From positions 61,392,039-61,456,038 of the forward strand of contig OY294067.1 in NCBI GenBank assembly GCA_958510875.1: 64,000 nt of DNA. The letters run 5' to 3'. The first letter of the stretch is position 1. The number at the start of each line of letters is the position of its first letter. This DNA comes from Endomychus coccineus. Lineage: Eukaryota > Arthropoda > Insecta > Coleoptera > Endomychidae. The notes under the pieces are model-generated. The model did not search any database and was not told the DNA's origin. It saw nothing but the letters and a program-made list of their open reading frames with translations. Positions 21,995 to 34,372 of this stretch are shown here, piece after piece. The translations under genes were made by a program, and so were the position numbers.

Positions 21995-22440
21995 TGAAAT
22001 CGCCCGTGTTGGTCGGCATTCGGCAGTACCGAGCAATCGGACAGTCGTAACTGGCGGGACGCGTATTACACCCCTGGGTAGAATCCGTTCCATCTTTTCA
22101 TCGCCTTCCATTTACTGTCGCTACATCTCCTTAACCCCATCTACCGAAACATGTGTACTGAAAACAGGAATAAGATTGGTGATAAAACATCCAATACTAC
22201 TAGAGCGCACGGCGCCGCGTACTGAGGCGGCGAAAACAGCGTTCGGTATCGGGACGGGCGCTCCATGTTAGTGCGTCCCTTGATGCTCGTCGGCTGGCCA
22301 CGTGCCCATTACAACGGTATTTACCTCTCACGGCTATTGTAATAGGCGCGATAACTGTTGGCGATGACATTCCACCCGCCTTAGATTCAATACTGAATTG
22401 CAAAATGCGAAATTCGCATCTCCTGGTTACTATCTCCACC
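21995..22440. promoter_or_regulatory. GC-rich non-coding island 2
   Basis: A compact GC- and CpG-rich block with GGCGCCGCG and CACGTG-type words inside AT-rich DNA. A 79-codon minus-strand frame (22200-22439) is basic and featureless. As with the 15.6-16.6 kb island, function is unknown; a conserved regulatory element is one option. Confidence 0.28.
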
Positions 22441-22953
22441 TTATTTCATCCGATTTGCTTTAATATTTTGATAGCGTCGAGTGAGTCTCAAAGTATAATC
22501 ATCTGCTTAAGTATAGGCACTCAATTTGTAGTTGAAGGGATGAAAATGATTAACTGACCAGTGCAGTATTATTTAAATATTGCAATAACACCACTAACAC
22601 TACTCTGAATAATATACTCCAGAGTATATTCCGATGTCAGTCCAAAATTTCCAAATGGTATTGATTATTATTGAATTCAAATCATTCAAAAATAATTTCG
22701 ACTACAATCTGACAGATAGTACGTTGGAAAAGATGGAATATAATATTGCTACTGAAGAAATGTTCTTTGAAAAATCACAAAAAAACCGAAGAGTATAGAA
22801 ATTACATGCTTTGTAATTATTCAAATTATATAAAATCTGAACTGAACAATAGGCATTTGTCAAATGGATTCACACACAACAGTCAACATTCAAAAAATAA
22901 CAAAAATAAGATTGAAATCTGGAGCCTATAAGTTAAATTGTGGATCTCGTCCA
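22441..22953. other. No recognisable feature
   Basis: AT-rich sequence with one lysine/asparagine-rich frame (22746-22931) that looks random. Confidence 0.4.
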
Positions 22954-22959
22954 TCAATC

Positions 22960-23215
22960 TTTTATGCGAGTAAAACTTCTACGCCTTTCTCTAATAGAGT
23001 GGGTGAACATTTTGTGAGAACTCCAAAATCGTGAATGACCGACAATATGGCCTTCGCCACGATACCAACAAGAGACTTGCTTGCCTACGAAATACATTAT
23101 ATTGTAGACATCCATTGAAAGATATGGAGAATCTCTAGCTGTAGTATTAGATATCTCCAAAGCATGAATTAACACCAGTTTTCTGCAGGTTGTTAACTCT
23201 TCCATACAAACTTGG
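22960..23215 (+). pseudogene. Jockey-like reverse transcriptase fragment
   Basis: The plus strand reads VNDRQYGLRHDTNKR, CRHPLKDMENL and then I-S-K-style text. It parallels 23385-23530, where the same family reads DRQYGFR-type sequence. Many stops. It covers only the region before the polymerase active site. Confidence 0.6.
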
Positions 23216-23269
23216 TATGTTTTCTTCTAGTTAGAATAAAGCTAGAGTCCAATCAATGCTAAAACAGAA

Positions 23270-24690
23270 GAACATGACCCTTTAACATAATTATAGACCC
23301 ATTGCACTATTATCTGCAATCTCTAAAGTGATGGAGAAAGCAATCAACATCATGCTCATGCAATACCTAGTGATCCTCAGAATCATGAACGACCGGCAAT
23401 ATGGCTTTCGTCAGCATAGATCAACAGCATACCTGCTTGCCTACGTAGTGAATGTATGGCAGGAAAACATGGGGAATCACTAGCTGTAGCATTGGATATC
23501 TCCAGAGCATTTGACCGTCTCAACTTTGTCAATTGTTATCGAGTTTTCTCTCCGATAGATCACTCCATGCGGTGGTTGATGGAGTATCCTCCGATACGGT
23601 GGCTATCAATGCTGGTGTTCCACAGGTATGTATATTGGCACTAACTTTGTTCCTGCTCAATAAAAATGATCTGCTGGAAGTGACTACCTGTCCTGTCCAC
23701 AGCTTTGCAGATGATGGTACACTTTATACCGCTGTCACATCTAGAGCCCCTATACCATCTAATGAAACCATAGAAGCGAGACAGAGACATATTGACGCAA
23801 TTAATATAGATTTGGCAGAGATTTTGAAATGGTGATCTGATAATCTAGAACAGTTTAATACAACCAAGACTCAAGCTTGCGTTTATTGCAGGAAAGCGGA
23901 TGATGTCAGGTACAACTACTCCTATGAAGTATTCCATATCTATGCTCGGAATCACCACCAACAGCCCTCTCTCAGGAGATGAGCATGTGAGGTCGGAAAC
24001 CGCTTCACGGAAACTTGGTTTCCTATTCCGTGCCAAGAACTACGTTACATCCCAGCAGCTCCTCATAGTTTACAAAGCGAAGATTCGACCTATGCTGGAG
24101 TATGGTCACACATGTTTGAATTTGGGCTCCCAAATATACGCTGCAGCTCTTGGATTATATCCAGAAGAGAGTTATTTGTCTGATTGATTAAGTCACAATT
24201 TCGAGTTCATTGACCTCTCTAGAACATCGTGGGAAGGTGGGATATCTCTCCCTTTTGAATAGAAATTCCCATGGTTCGTTTGTTTTCAATCTCGTTTGTT
24301 GTTCCACCCCGAGATATTCCAGAAAGGCGGGCTAGACGAGCTCAATCTAATCAGCACTTCATTGGCAAGCTCGAGACCTGCCGAACTTCTTCCTACCAGA
24401 CTCCATTTTTCTATCGAGCAGCAAAGTAGTGGAACTCTTTATCTAGTGAGGTCTTTCCCTTTGCCTATAACCTCCATACCTTCAGGAAAATCTCGAACGT
24501 CATTCTCCTCTGCCAACATTCCATCGCTGTTCTTTGAACATTATAGGTTTCCCTCTCGTGTAGTCAAAGTATATAAAAAAAATATGACCATGTTTAGCAG
24601 CAAACAGTTCATCCGTCCGAACTTTTTGAAGCATGTTTGCATACTCATGGTTCACCAAATTATTATTATTTAGGTCCATTGTAATTCATC
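23270..24690 (+). pseudogene. Jockey-clade LINE, reverse transcriptase to 3' end
   Basis: Reverse transcriptase with many shifts. In order: an ALDISRAFDRL block (about 23485), SFLSDRSLHAVVDGVSSDTV and INAGVPQ (frame 23533-23835), then the active site FADDGTLYTA (about 23705), AEILKW, the thumb FLFRAKNYVTSQQLL, and YKAKIRPMLEYG (about 24070-24100). The end is the usual jockey tail. Because the catalytic FADD is intact but the frame is broken several times, the copy is dead. A diverged copy lies on the minus strand at 59.7-60.6 kb. Confidence 0.85.
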
Positions 24691-24699
24691 AGTTTGAGG

Positions 24700-26390
24700 G
24701 TGGCGTCATCCTTTTTATTGAATGAATGACTGTATTGACAATTTTAACAAAATTACATTCCGTTCACTGATTGATAATCCTTACAGATCCTTCATCACTA
24801 TTTTAAAAGATATTATTTGTACTAATAATAACCAAACTAAAATTACAAGAATGTTTGTGATAAGTATTAATTAGTAACCAATATAATGCTATTGATACGG
24901 TAGAATCAAGAAAAGCTACACAATTCTAGATTGAGCCTTCGTTCATAAGAAATGTAGTTTAAAATCGAGAAAACTGCCACAACTCTAAATAATTCATATT
25001 GAGAGAAAATATCGACGATTCTTTGAACAACGATCTTTTTCAAATATATCCTTTTTGGGGACTATATTGTTGGATTTTGGAAACGAAAAACGGAATGGTG
25101 GATTTGATTTATCTACTAGCTTGACATGACGCAATACTCATACTAATAATATGGTGGAAGTATGAATTAGGATATACAAAGATGCAAAGCATTCAACGCT
25201 GTAGCTACCATTGACTTTGTGTTGGAACATAATACTCTTCACGTACACGAAAATATGTTCTGAGTCGTATAACAAAACCAGAATTACCAGTAAGACAGTT
25301 ACGTCTTAACAATTCCAAAGATAGACTTTATTCATATGTAGTTCATAACTGATCATAGTTGAGATGTCTGACTGTTATTCAAGGAATAGGAGGCGCATTT
25401 TGAAAGCAGCTGTATGCAGTTGAAATGAAGAGGAGTGAGAATTTGAACTTTTCTGATGCACATGTTCGATAAAATTCACCTACCCGCAATAATTTTGCAA
25501 GTGATTACATTTTTATAAATTATGTTCTATGTTATATGGACATATACAGGTGTACAATTAAACGATCACAACTGCAGCTTATGAGTAATATATACGCAAT
25601 TTATTTTCTGGGATGTGTGTGATCATAAATTACAACTCAATTGGCAAATATACGTCACGTTTGATAACTGGGCCGCACTAGTAATTTCTCTTCAGGGATT
25701 TTAGATACACGCAACAATGATAATTATTTAGCATTATATGCATTTCACATAATCACATTTATGCCTATCTATAGAGACCTTTGTGATTATGTCACATGTT
25801 AGGACGATAAACAAATTATCAGTATTCGCACAACACCCTATGATGCGATTAAAACGTGTTCTTTCATCCATAATTTGTTATTATACTATAGACTCCTCAC
25901 AATCATATCGATGATACACACGAATTGTAAATTTCTTTCAACTCGGTTGTTTGAATGAAAAGTGCCTCCAACTAGTACTCGAATATTGATATAAAGCGCA
26001 TAGGTACAACTCAGCTGACCTGGATTTTGTAAATGAAAAATTGCAAGTCAACATTTGCTCACCTGCAGTCTCAGTCACAGGCAAGAATGTAGTTTAAATT
26101 ACAGGATCTCAACAACTAATTCATTAACTCACCATACCTACTTGGGAACTGGACGAGAAACATCATGAAAAATCTACTGAAAATAATACTTGGGAAAGAC
26201 AAATTCAATATAAATTATTCAGAAACAGAAGGAATACGTGGAGCCCTGCAAATACAATTTGTTAATCATCCGTATCGTTGGTGAAAAGATTACCAGGATC
26301 ATCTCATAATAGTCTTGATTCTCCCAATTCAGAAGAATAATCTGTTAAATATGTTTTATCTTGAAGTGAGAACTGAGCAGTCAATGATGC
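24700..26390. other. No recognisable feature
   Basis: AT-rich DNA without a supported frame, inverted repeat or known element. Confidence 0.45.
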
Positions 26391-26394
26391 AAAG

Positions 26395-27215
26395 CGTCCT
26401 GAGCACATAGACCACTTGGTCGGGTCCACTGTGTGCTCCTTAAAACAAGACTCAGTCCATCAGTGCTTCATGTTCTACTACTATAGGATATAATTGGCAG
26501 TTTCGCCCGCCTTAATGCATCCACTACAACCTGGTTCATGAAAAAGTTCCATTAGGTATAGTTTATCCAGGTGACACTGACCTGCATCAAGTCCTGTCAC
26601 CAGTTTCATGCCTGTTCTGCTCATGAAGAGGAATATTTCGAGCGTTTGAGCAAGTTTGAGCAGTGAAAAGCTTCGCCTGCTTCACATCAGCTGAAATACG
26701 TCACACCGAGAGTCATCGTCTATCCAGTAGTTCTATGAGGGCCTCGAGCACTGTGGTCGATGAGATTCTTCGAAACTCATAGGTCATTTCATTTCCTTCC
26801 ACGTCTGAGAGGCGGAGTTGCCAAACTAACTGAAGTTTGGCATCTATGAGGATGACTAATTCTGCAAGGGCCTCCCTGCATTCCAAAACGAGCCTAGAAG
26901 TAGACTTTTGGGGTTAAAGCGTGCCCAGGGCCGCTCAGCTATCGGTGCAGATGTAAATCCACCCAACTAGGTAGTTTAGTCTTAGGTTCTCCAGGGAACA
27001 GGGCCCACTTGCCCAGACTTCAGCCTAGAAAACGGTTACGTAGATATTTGGGAAAACTGAAAGTTCCACACTATGTGTGCCCGAGTAGATTCCGGCTCCG
27101 CTAGACTCGACAGCCTTGGACCTGCCTCTGAACGAATAAACAGTGAAATCAACCATGTACGTTGTCACAGTAAAGATCCGGTGTTTATAATAAATGATTG
27201 GAGACTTTCTCTGTA
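26395..27215 (-). pseudogene. R1-like LINE: RNase H domain and C-terminus
   Basis: Read on the minus strand from about 27170: YSFRGRSKAVESSGAGIYSG is the start of an LINE RNase H, with the first catalytic Asp position already lost. Then come VELSVFPNIYVTVF, AEVWAV, CTDS*AALGTL (the DSQAAL motif with a stop), SRLVLECREALAEL, and DVEGNEM in place of the usual GVEGNEKAD. Further on, AKLFTAQTCS and TGDRT-type text matches the C-terminal region before the zinc-knuckle end of R1-group ORF2. The last visible part (about 26400) corresponds to HVL.CP. Several stops show it is inactive. Confidence 0.8.
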
Positions 27216-27249
27216 GAGGTAAGAATCGGAATTGGATTAACCTCTTCAT

Positions 27250-28110
27250 CTATTTACAGATGCGTGATGCATTGGATGAATAACAAGCACGTCTTGGTGT
27301 TAGAATTTAAAAGACAGAGTTAAGGTTTCTCTAGGTCGAACAGGTCTCTCATGAGCTCATCAACTTAACGAGCAGGACGATGATGACATTCGATTAGAAA
27401 CATCTTCGTCTTGATTGTTCCTCTGATGAATTCATGAGAAAATGAAATAGCTATTCGGAACTGATAGCCGTGTTGTCGCTGCTCGACCTAAAGAAACATT
27501 TCACCTTGCATCCAACAGCCCATTGCTGGCTTACACTATGTCCCACGAACATTATAGGATTTTTCCAGTATACGAAGAAAGAATACTGTATTCATTTTAG
27601 CGTTAACATTGACATGCATGTAAACAAATTTATACTGAAGTACAACAAGTTCTTACGAGAAAGAAACTGCTAATCTCCCTCTACAGTGTAATTTTTTTGA
27701 GAAGCAAAACCTCATTCCAATGTTTATAGTTAGATAGTTGAAATAGAAATGGATAAATTGACATATTTCATTCACCGACAAGGATGATGGATGGAGATGT
27801 TGGAAGAATACATTATTCAATACAGAAGCCATAACCTCACCTTTGCTACAGAAACCTGAAGATAAGTTGAGGAGTTCAGTTTCAAAACGTAACAAATCCA
27901 AAATACTCAAAAATCTGAGGTGTATAGATGCCGCTAGATACTTCTTCTTGAGTTGGATGATATATTGGTACATAGCATAGTTTTCAAATCGAAACAGGTG
28001 CCACGTGAAAATATCAGCTAGTTGTACTTATCTCTTCAAAAAACGGCACAAATTCAAAAAACATCACTTTCAAAGCGCAAACACGTATCCATCTGATTCT
28101 AAATCGCCAC
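27250..28110. other. No recognisable feature
   Basis: Frames at 27470-27673 and 27653-27973 overlap on opposite strands and match nothing I know. Confidence 0.4.
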
Positions 28111-28111
28111 A

Positions 28112-28152
28112 TATGTGTTAATGTGACCTATTACCCGAGAGTTTGTATAATG
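28112..28152 (+). mobile_element. PLE family B tail scrap
   Basis: GTTAATGTGACCTATTACCC and the next ~15 bases match the segment after the family B ribozyme (36518-36550, and its complement at 36125-36165). Only about 40 bases remain. Confidence 0.55.
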
Positions 28153-29229
28153 CTTTGTTGTGTAGTTTAGCAGTCTGCACGTGGATGGCGCTTATAAAGA
28201 ATTTTATCCTATTTCGATTCTTTTAGTTTCAGTTATTTGAGCCTAAAATGAGTTATTCCGATAGTATATTGGTTGCTGGAAACAGTAGTGGAACTAGGAA
28301 AAAGATGTAATTAAAAACTAATGACAGAATTAAGAAAAGAAATGCGCAGTAAGTAATCAGTGAATATAAAATGGAAACACTCCAGATAACTTCAAGCAAG
28401 AACCCAAGAACAACACTGAAGTAGTTATTAATTCTCAGGTTTTCTCAAGAACTGTTGATGTGTCAAACTCTGATCCAACGAGGCAGATATCAAAGACGTG
28501 CAGTTCTGAGCGAGACTATACAGGAAGCAAAATATCCATTGATAAGGGCAGAGCTGGGTAGAGCTGTTTAAAGATATAAATTTGAAATGGTATATATTTC
28601 GAGAAGATCTAGACAATTATGTCTGTAACATTGGAGAAGACCCTGGGCACAACCCAGCTGGAAACGAAACTCCAAACATAACCGAAGTCTCATCTTGTTT
28701 TTTTAAGGACTTTGAATTTTAATGTCATAGTAATGATATGGAACAAAAGCGTACGTATCATTTCAAAACTAAATAAGTTCATTCAATAATCCAATGGAAC
28801 ATAAATTCTGTACTCATATGTTGATTTTAAAAACTATACAAGTTAAAAAGTCGTAATTGTAACATTGCTTCACGAAATAAGGAGGAAAAGCCCAAAGTGT
28901 ACATATTTAGCCGTACTTACTGAGACATTTACCGGCATTTTCAAAATACACTGTTTATTGTGAATAGTTTTATGAAAGTTTTCCAATTTGAGAGAGTAAC
29001 GATAATTGTTTTCCGCTATTTCACATATTTTAACATTATTAAAATCATATTTCTCACTTCAATTTTATATTAACCACGTGTTGGTGAAACATTTTTATCT
29101 ACCTTTATAAATAGATTTCTGATGTTAGAAAATTAACAATTTATTAGTGTAATTAATTTCTAATGAAATAATTCAAATTATTGCTAATCTCAATCCTTAT
29201 ATTATTGAAAGTAATTTAAGAAATCATTT
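28153..29229. other. No recognisable feature
   Basis: AT-rich, no frame or repeat that I can support. Confidence 0.4.
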
Positions 29230-29290
29230 ATTATCTTCAATAGTAGACTTCCGTGGATAGCTAATCTTGAATATTCTTGGCTTCCGACTT

Positions 29291-29337
29291 GATGCAGACG
29301 TTTCGCCAAACATTACAGGTGGCATCTTCAGAGCAGG
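29291..29337 (-). ncRNA. Hammerhead-like motif, PLE family D copy 1
   Basis: On the minus strand: CTGAAGA, T, arms GCCA/TGGC enclosing an 11-base loop, GAAA, then CGTC. Helix III would be two base pairs (AC/GU) with no loop, which can only form between two molecules. The closing helix has a mismatch at its first pair followed by three pairs. Confidence 0.5.
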
Positions 29338-29539
29338 CTTGAGGCTTGATTCTTTAAGTTCTGTAGCCGTATTTATTGTAGGGAAAAACCTTCACTGTAC
29401 ACAGTTCACTGCCTTCTTTCCGGTGATTAACTATGTTCTGGCACCTGACCCTGCCGTTGTGTGATCATGTGCGAAGTCGAATTTTGGAAGATGTGTTTTG
29501 AAATGTTGGAAAGGTAATATCCTGAGTTACCGTTCAGAA

Positions 29540-29872
29540 TTAGTTGGATATTTTTTTTTCTATCGGTTCAAGAATGTTTCGCTGATAGAACTTTGAGGCT
29601 CGGGCTAGGATTTCAGTATTTTCGAGGAGAATTTGATGATTAGTGTCAAGCTTGTGTTCCGCAAGTGCAGATCTACTGGTATCACGAAGCCTCGTACAGC
29701 GCTCATGTTCTTTCACACGAGTAGCTACTGTACGACCTGTTTCCCCAATGTAGACTTCACCGCAAGAACAGGGAATGCTATAAGCACCTTGATGTTTTAA
29801 TTCAGATCTTGAGGATTGGGGTTGAGATAAGTTGACAGCTCTGTGGACCAAGCTTTAATTTAATTCAATCTA
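29540..29872 (-). pseudogene. PLE family D GIY-YIG endonuclease domain
   Basis: GIY-YIG nuclease that nicks target DNA for Penelope-like retrotransposition. IPCSCGEVYIGETGRT carries the conserved Tyr-Ile-Gly half of the motif preceded by the CxC knuckle typical of PLE. TRVKEHERCTRLRDTSRSAL provides the catalytic Arg helix, and AEHKLDTNHQI the His/Glu segment. The frame is open for 103 codons from 29851 but has no reverse transcriptase upstream, so it is the 3' remnant of the polyprotein. Confidence 0.85.
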
Positions 29873-30020
29873 AATTTAACATTGAAGTATCATAAATAAC
29901 ACTGAAGTGATGTGTGGATAGACAGTAAGTGAGTATTCCAAGCAGATGGCCATAGTCTGAACAGAATTCAGAACTGAGAGAGCTAATCGAGGTGAAATAT
30001 AAATTAGTGGCTATCTGATA

Positions 30021-32170
30021 AGAAAATAGGACTTGCTATAGACATACTGAATGAAAGCTAGATAGTTGCTATTTGATCATTCGTGAGCTATTCGTGAACA
30101 AACTCTCTCTTTCCCATATCATAAAATGCGGTTTTCAATATTTCCCGATAAGCCATTATAACTACCATCTATCCAGAAAAATGTTCCTAGTATTTTAACT
30201 GAAACAGCTTGTTTATTCAATGAAGATCTTATGATTCTTGCATAATATATCTACCTAATATCGATATAATCGGTTCATATTTGAATATTTAAATAGGCAA
30301 GATATTACTAATTTAATAAAATTCGTTTGGTGTTTCAAAGTTCTTTTATTCATTCATTTATTATAACACAATTTAATAGAAAAAGAGAAGCCATCAAAGG
30401 TAGATAAATACAAACATCAGTTGTGAATTCTTTTCGAATGAGTGAAACGAATTATAACGATAGATTTGGTATGTAAATGAAATAACAAACTCAGTTTCGG
30501 TTTTTAAGAAAATTCCATTTTAATAAATAAATAGTGTTCCTGGATGCAGTAATAACCGTAGGCGCCCGCAAGGGTAGAGGTGCCCCACTCTGTAAATTTG
30601 GAAATCGCACAATATAAAAACATGGATCACCTGCCATGGATCAATTAATCAAGAGATAGTCGAGGAGGTGAATTGAAAAATTTTAAGAAGAAGTTGTAGA
30701 CCGTTTTGGCGGGAAAAAAAGAAGGATTCAACATTATAATCAGTTCAATTGAACGACTATTGTCTGTTCTTATTTTTGTGTTGAAAAATTTTTCTATCCA
30801 AACTAGCAGCATATCATTGTATGGTCCACGGCCAGGGTCAATTATAATGTCAACCTATGCCTGTGTCTGTTGACAATGTTTCATCGATGTAGTTGAGGAT
30901 AATTGTTCAAGTGCAAGTGCAAGTGATCAGTTTCTAATCAGGAACATAGCCTGTGGCATAATAAAGAAGCCATCATTACTGGGGATGTTGATGCAATATG
31001 TTTCTCGAAAGTATTAGATATGCAGGATTAAATTTAGCATATTCATTCAAAATGCTCCATGAATAACCTAGATCCTCCATTATAACTTGCAAATTCTACA
31101 TTAATTACTGATACATGAAATATGCGATGTTACGTAAAATTGAGTATAGAACAAATAATATGAAGCTACTGTTATGCCATATGCTATGTAGGATCCCATT
31201 TGGTCACTACGGAATCACCCCTCCGTAGCCTACATTCAAAGCAGCATTCGCATCAACTTGTGTTTTTTCCTATTGAGATCGGCACCCTCACTTCGTTCTC
31301 GTTTGCAACCTGCCAGTGTCTCTTATAGAAGAGGCCCACTACCACAAACAGATTTATCAAATGACCCTCTGACTGTTTCATGGGGGTCAGAAATTTCCAC
31401 TGCAGGGGACATAGCCCGAAAACTAATCTTATATGGATGGAATCACATGTAAGATGTTATAGTAAGTTATCAGATTTTTAAATTTACATTGCATCTTTCG
31501 AAATTTCTGGGTCATCAATCTATGAAGAGGATGATTCTAAAATTATTCACAATGGTTGGAAATTTAAATTCAAATATTGTCCATAAAAGTGGTCTCAAGA
31601 TTCATCAGGTGGATCTAATTATGTTTATATGTAATATAATTTGTTACACCAGAGGCATTCCCATTATTTCAAATAGTTCAACTGGTATAATTTAGTTCAC
31701 ACTATCACCCTTTTTCTACTTAAAACTGTAACGTATCCAATGCTAAACTGAATCTAAACTAACATTATGAAAGAAAGCGAAATACTAATAGCTCAAATTT
31801 TGGGAAGTATTAATTACAACCTGTAATAAAGCTTCCATTATGCTAATTCTAATGAATAAAAGAGTTACTTGTACTTTCTGGCTGACGTAAACATAAAATA
31901 TTCCAGGTATTCAATAATTCAATTAGAAAACAATTAGTCACTTATAAATACGTCTTCCTAGAGTTGACCTGAGGTTTATCGAAGTAGGTACTTGTTATAA
32001 TGAATCGTTTTCGATAGTTATTGACTCTTTAATTTATATTTTTATGTGTACCGTTTATTAGACTATTCCGGTCTCTCGAAGATTTTTGGTTAATATTTTC
32101 GAACTTTGTTTCTAAACAAATTTCTTTCATGTGTTATGATGCGCTGATATGAATTTTTACATTGTAAATC
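30021..32170. other. No recognisable feature
   Basis: A plus-strand frame at 31258-31452 is somewhat GC-richer (SYRRGPLPQTDLSNDPLTVS) but has no known domain, promoter or splice context that I can defend. Confidence 0.35.
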
Positions 32171-32199
32171 CGTAAAAGTTGTTCTAAAAAAGCTAGGGC

Positions 32200-33600
32200 A
32201 GTTCTTACGGCAAAAACGGCTATTTTTCAATATTTTCAAAAGGGTTATATGAAAAAATTACCGATTTTTTTCCATGAATGTTGAAAAATTATTTTCTTTA
32301 TCAATTTAGATATTTTATTCCAGTTATTCCAGTGAAATGATCAAATTTTTTGTCTAATTATTTTGGTTATCGGTTTTTAGGCCTATATTAAGGTTTCACC
32401 CTATCTTAATTTCCAGGCCCAAAAATCGACTTTTTTGAATAAATCGTAAAAAAGCGATTACTAGAGAATAAATGGATCTTTCGACCTAAATCAAAGTGAA
32501 TTTTGTAGATTTTGCCATCCTCGAATTGACAAAATAAGTGGTGTGAGTTTTTCTCAATTGCGAATTTCTAGACGAGTTTGAAAAATTCGGATCCTCAAGG
32601 AGTCGATTTTTTTCCAGGTCAGGATTCAGGATATTGTTAGAGGAATCAGGGACACACATTTTTAGTCTAAGTAAGACAGCTTTGCTCCAGTTGAAGTCGA
32701 GATATTGAATGAGACACGTTTGGGCCCCTAATACAACCTTTAAAAAAAATGTAGAATAAAGAAGAGGCTAAAACGAACTAACTCTAATTTTTCACTTCTC
32801 TAGATCAAGAAAAAAATCTACAGAGAGGTAAAAAAAGAGAAATAGCGATCTGAATCTTATTTCTACATAGAAAAGTGAGGTAGGTAGCGTAGATTTCACG
32901 CGCGATGAAATTTTCGAAAATGTATTACTCAGTTAAAAAAAAATCATAGAGTTGATCATATAGTAGCGAGGATTTAAGTTAAAAACAAACAATGTTATCA
33001 AAAAATAATAGTAGAATAATGATTATATTTAATTTTCTTACAAACAATACAAAGAAGTTAAACGTATAAATTGTGTGTGAAAAATATTAGTTACATAGTT
33101 TTAAACCTCTTCTTCATCCTGGATTTGTTTTTTTAAGGTTGTATTATGGGCCTGTGGTGGGCACAATGGCGTATCATTTGATATTTCGACTTCTACTGGA
33201 CCAAAACTGTTCTACTTGAGCTCAAAATGTTCGTCTCCGATTCCTGTAATAACATCTTTGTTTACTTTTAAGAATCCTAACCTGAAAAATTCGACTTTTT
33301 GAGGGTTCAAATTTTTCAAAATCGTCTAGAAAATACGAAATTGGAAAAGCTCACACCACCTATTCTATCAGTTAGAGGATGACCATATATGAAAATGGAC
33401 TTTTATTTGGTTCGAAAGACCCATTTGCTCTCTAGTAATCGAGTTTTTACGATTTTTCAAACATGATCGATTTTGGCGCAAAAAATGTAGATAGGCCAAA
33501 AAACCAAAAATCGAAAAACTAGAGAAAAAGTATGAACGAGATTCAATATTTTCCAATCAAGTCCATTATGCAGGTTGCATACACATGGGCGTGTCAGTAG
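32200..33600. mobile_element. Foldback (long inverted-repeat) element
   Basis: The left arm (about 32300-32780) and right arm (about 33100-33590) are diverged reverse complements. For instance GATTACTAGAGAATAAATGG (32456) pairs with the complement near 33425, and AAAATTCG...GTCGATTTTTT near 32582 pairs with 33280. No coding sequence lies between. I could not fix exact ends or a target duplication. Confidence 0.65.
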
Positions 33601-33959
33601 TTGGCCCGAATCATTCAAAATATGTTATTCCTATTTTTGAGTATCTTTTCAGCTTTGAGAAACATTCCTCCTGATTGATATAGGCCAGCATAATGGAACC
33701 TAATGCATTATATTAATGTAATAATGATAATATACATTCCTTGCTTAATATACGTTATACAATTATTAATGAATAGATTCATTTAATAATCAATGAGTTT
33801 ATTTGAATATCCAATTGAAATTTAGTAGGTATTGTGCGTGGCACAATACTAATATATAAATAATCACTAATTATGATGACAATAAGTAATAATATTAAGT
33901 AACATTTGTTTCAATTTTGAAGACTAAGTAAACATTAAGAAATATGATATAGTGTAATA
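33601..33959. other. AT-rich, no feature
   Basis: Very AT-rich stretch with no frame or repeat noted. Confidence 0.4.
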
Positions 33960-34100
33960 AATCGTGTTTATTTTCTAGTAAGCTATGCTACTATAGATAA
34001 GAAACAATCATCCTTATCCAATAAAAATACTGTTAAAGTACTGAGAATTTTTCGCCCACAAAATAGCCATCATCAGAGTAAGTTTAATTAGAGATATAAA
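33960..34100 (-). mobile_element. PLE family A tail
   Basis: Shares with 53.24, 57.5 and 60.98 kb the block that, on the minus strand, reads TACTCTGATGATGG...CTCAGTAC, then AGTATTTTT, then GATTGTTTCTTATC. Only the tail is left here. Confidence 0.7.
34039..34080 (-). ncRNA. Hammerhead ribozyme motif, PLE family A, best copy
   Basis: Minus strand: TACT, CTGATGA, extra T, GGCTA, loop, TGGGC, GAAA, AATTCTC, AGTA. The closing helix TACT/AGTA is intact and sits directly against CTGATGA and the predicted cleavage site. Helix II has one mismatch. This is the only family A copy with both conserved core strands unaltered. Confidence 0.65.
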
Positions 34101-34261
34101 TGATTTTGAAAATAATTAATTAATTAAGTTCGTAATCTAGTTGTAAAATCATTTTCAACAACTTTTTAGTTTCATTTAGCAACTTTCATGAAGCAATTTT
34201 GGTAACATTTGTAAGAAGTATTTCAGTCATAAACCTCTGGAGATTTATGGTTTTGATTAAC

Positions 34262-34372
34262 GACGGGACACAACTCAGCATAATAACTCTGGCCGCCGAA
34301 CGCAACTTAGTAGGTGATGGTCACAGTTTTCATGCGACTCGGATGCAGCCATAACTATTACCCGGACTGAGT
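34262..34372. repeat. Dispersed repeat, copy 1
   Basis: About 110 bp that recur in inverted orientation at 42543-42652; shared words include CAACTC(A/G)GCATAA, TCTGGCCGC and ACTCGGATGCAGCCA. No element ends were recognised. Confidence 0.65.

Larger units (their letters stand above)
29230..30020 (-). mobile_element. Penelope-like element, family D, 3' part
   Basis: Minus-strand order: a leader matching 40900-41060 (the block CATCTGCTTGGAATAC and its complement), GIY-YIG endonuclease frame, tail, and hammerhead-like motif at 29291-29337. The family also has two copies on the plus strand at 40.56-41.72 kb. 5' truncation is typical of PLE copies; the reverse transcriptase is absent. Confidence 0.8.
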
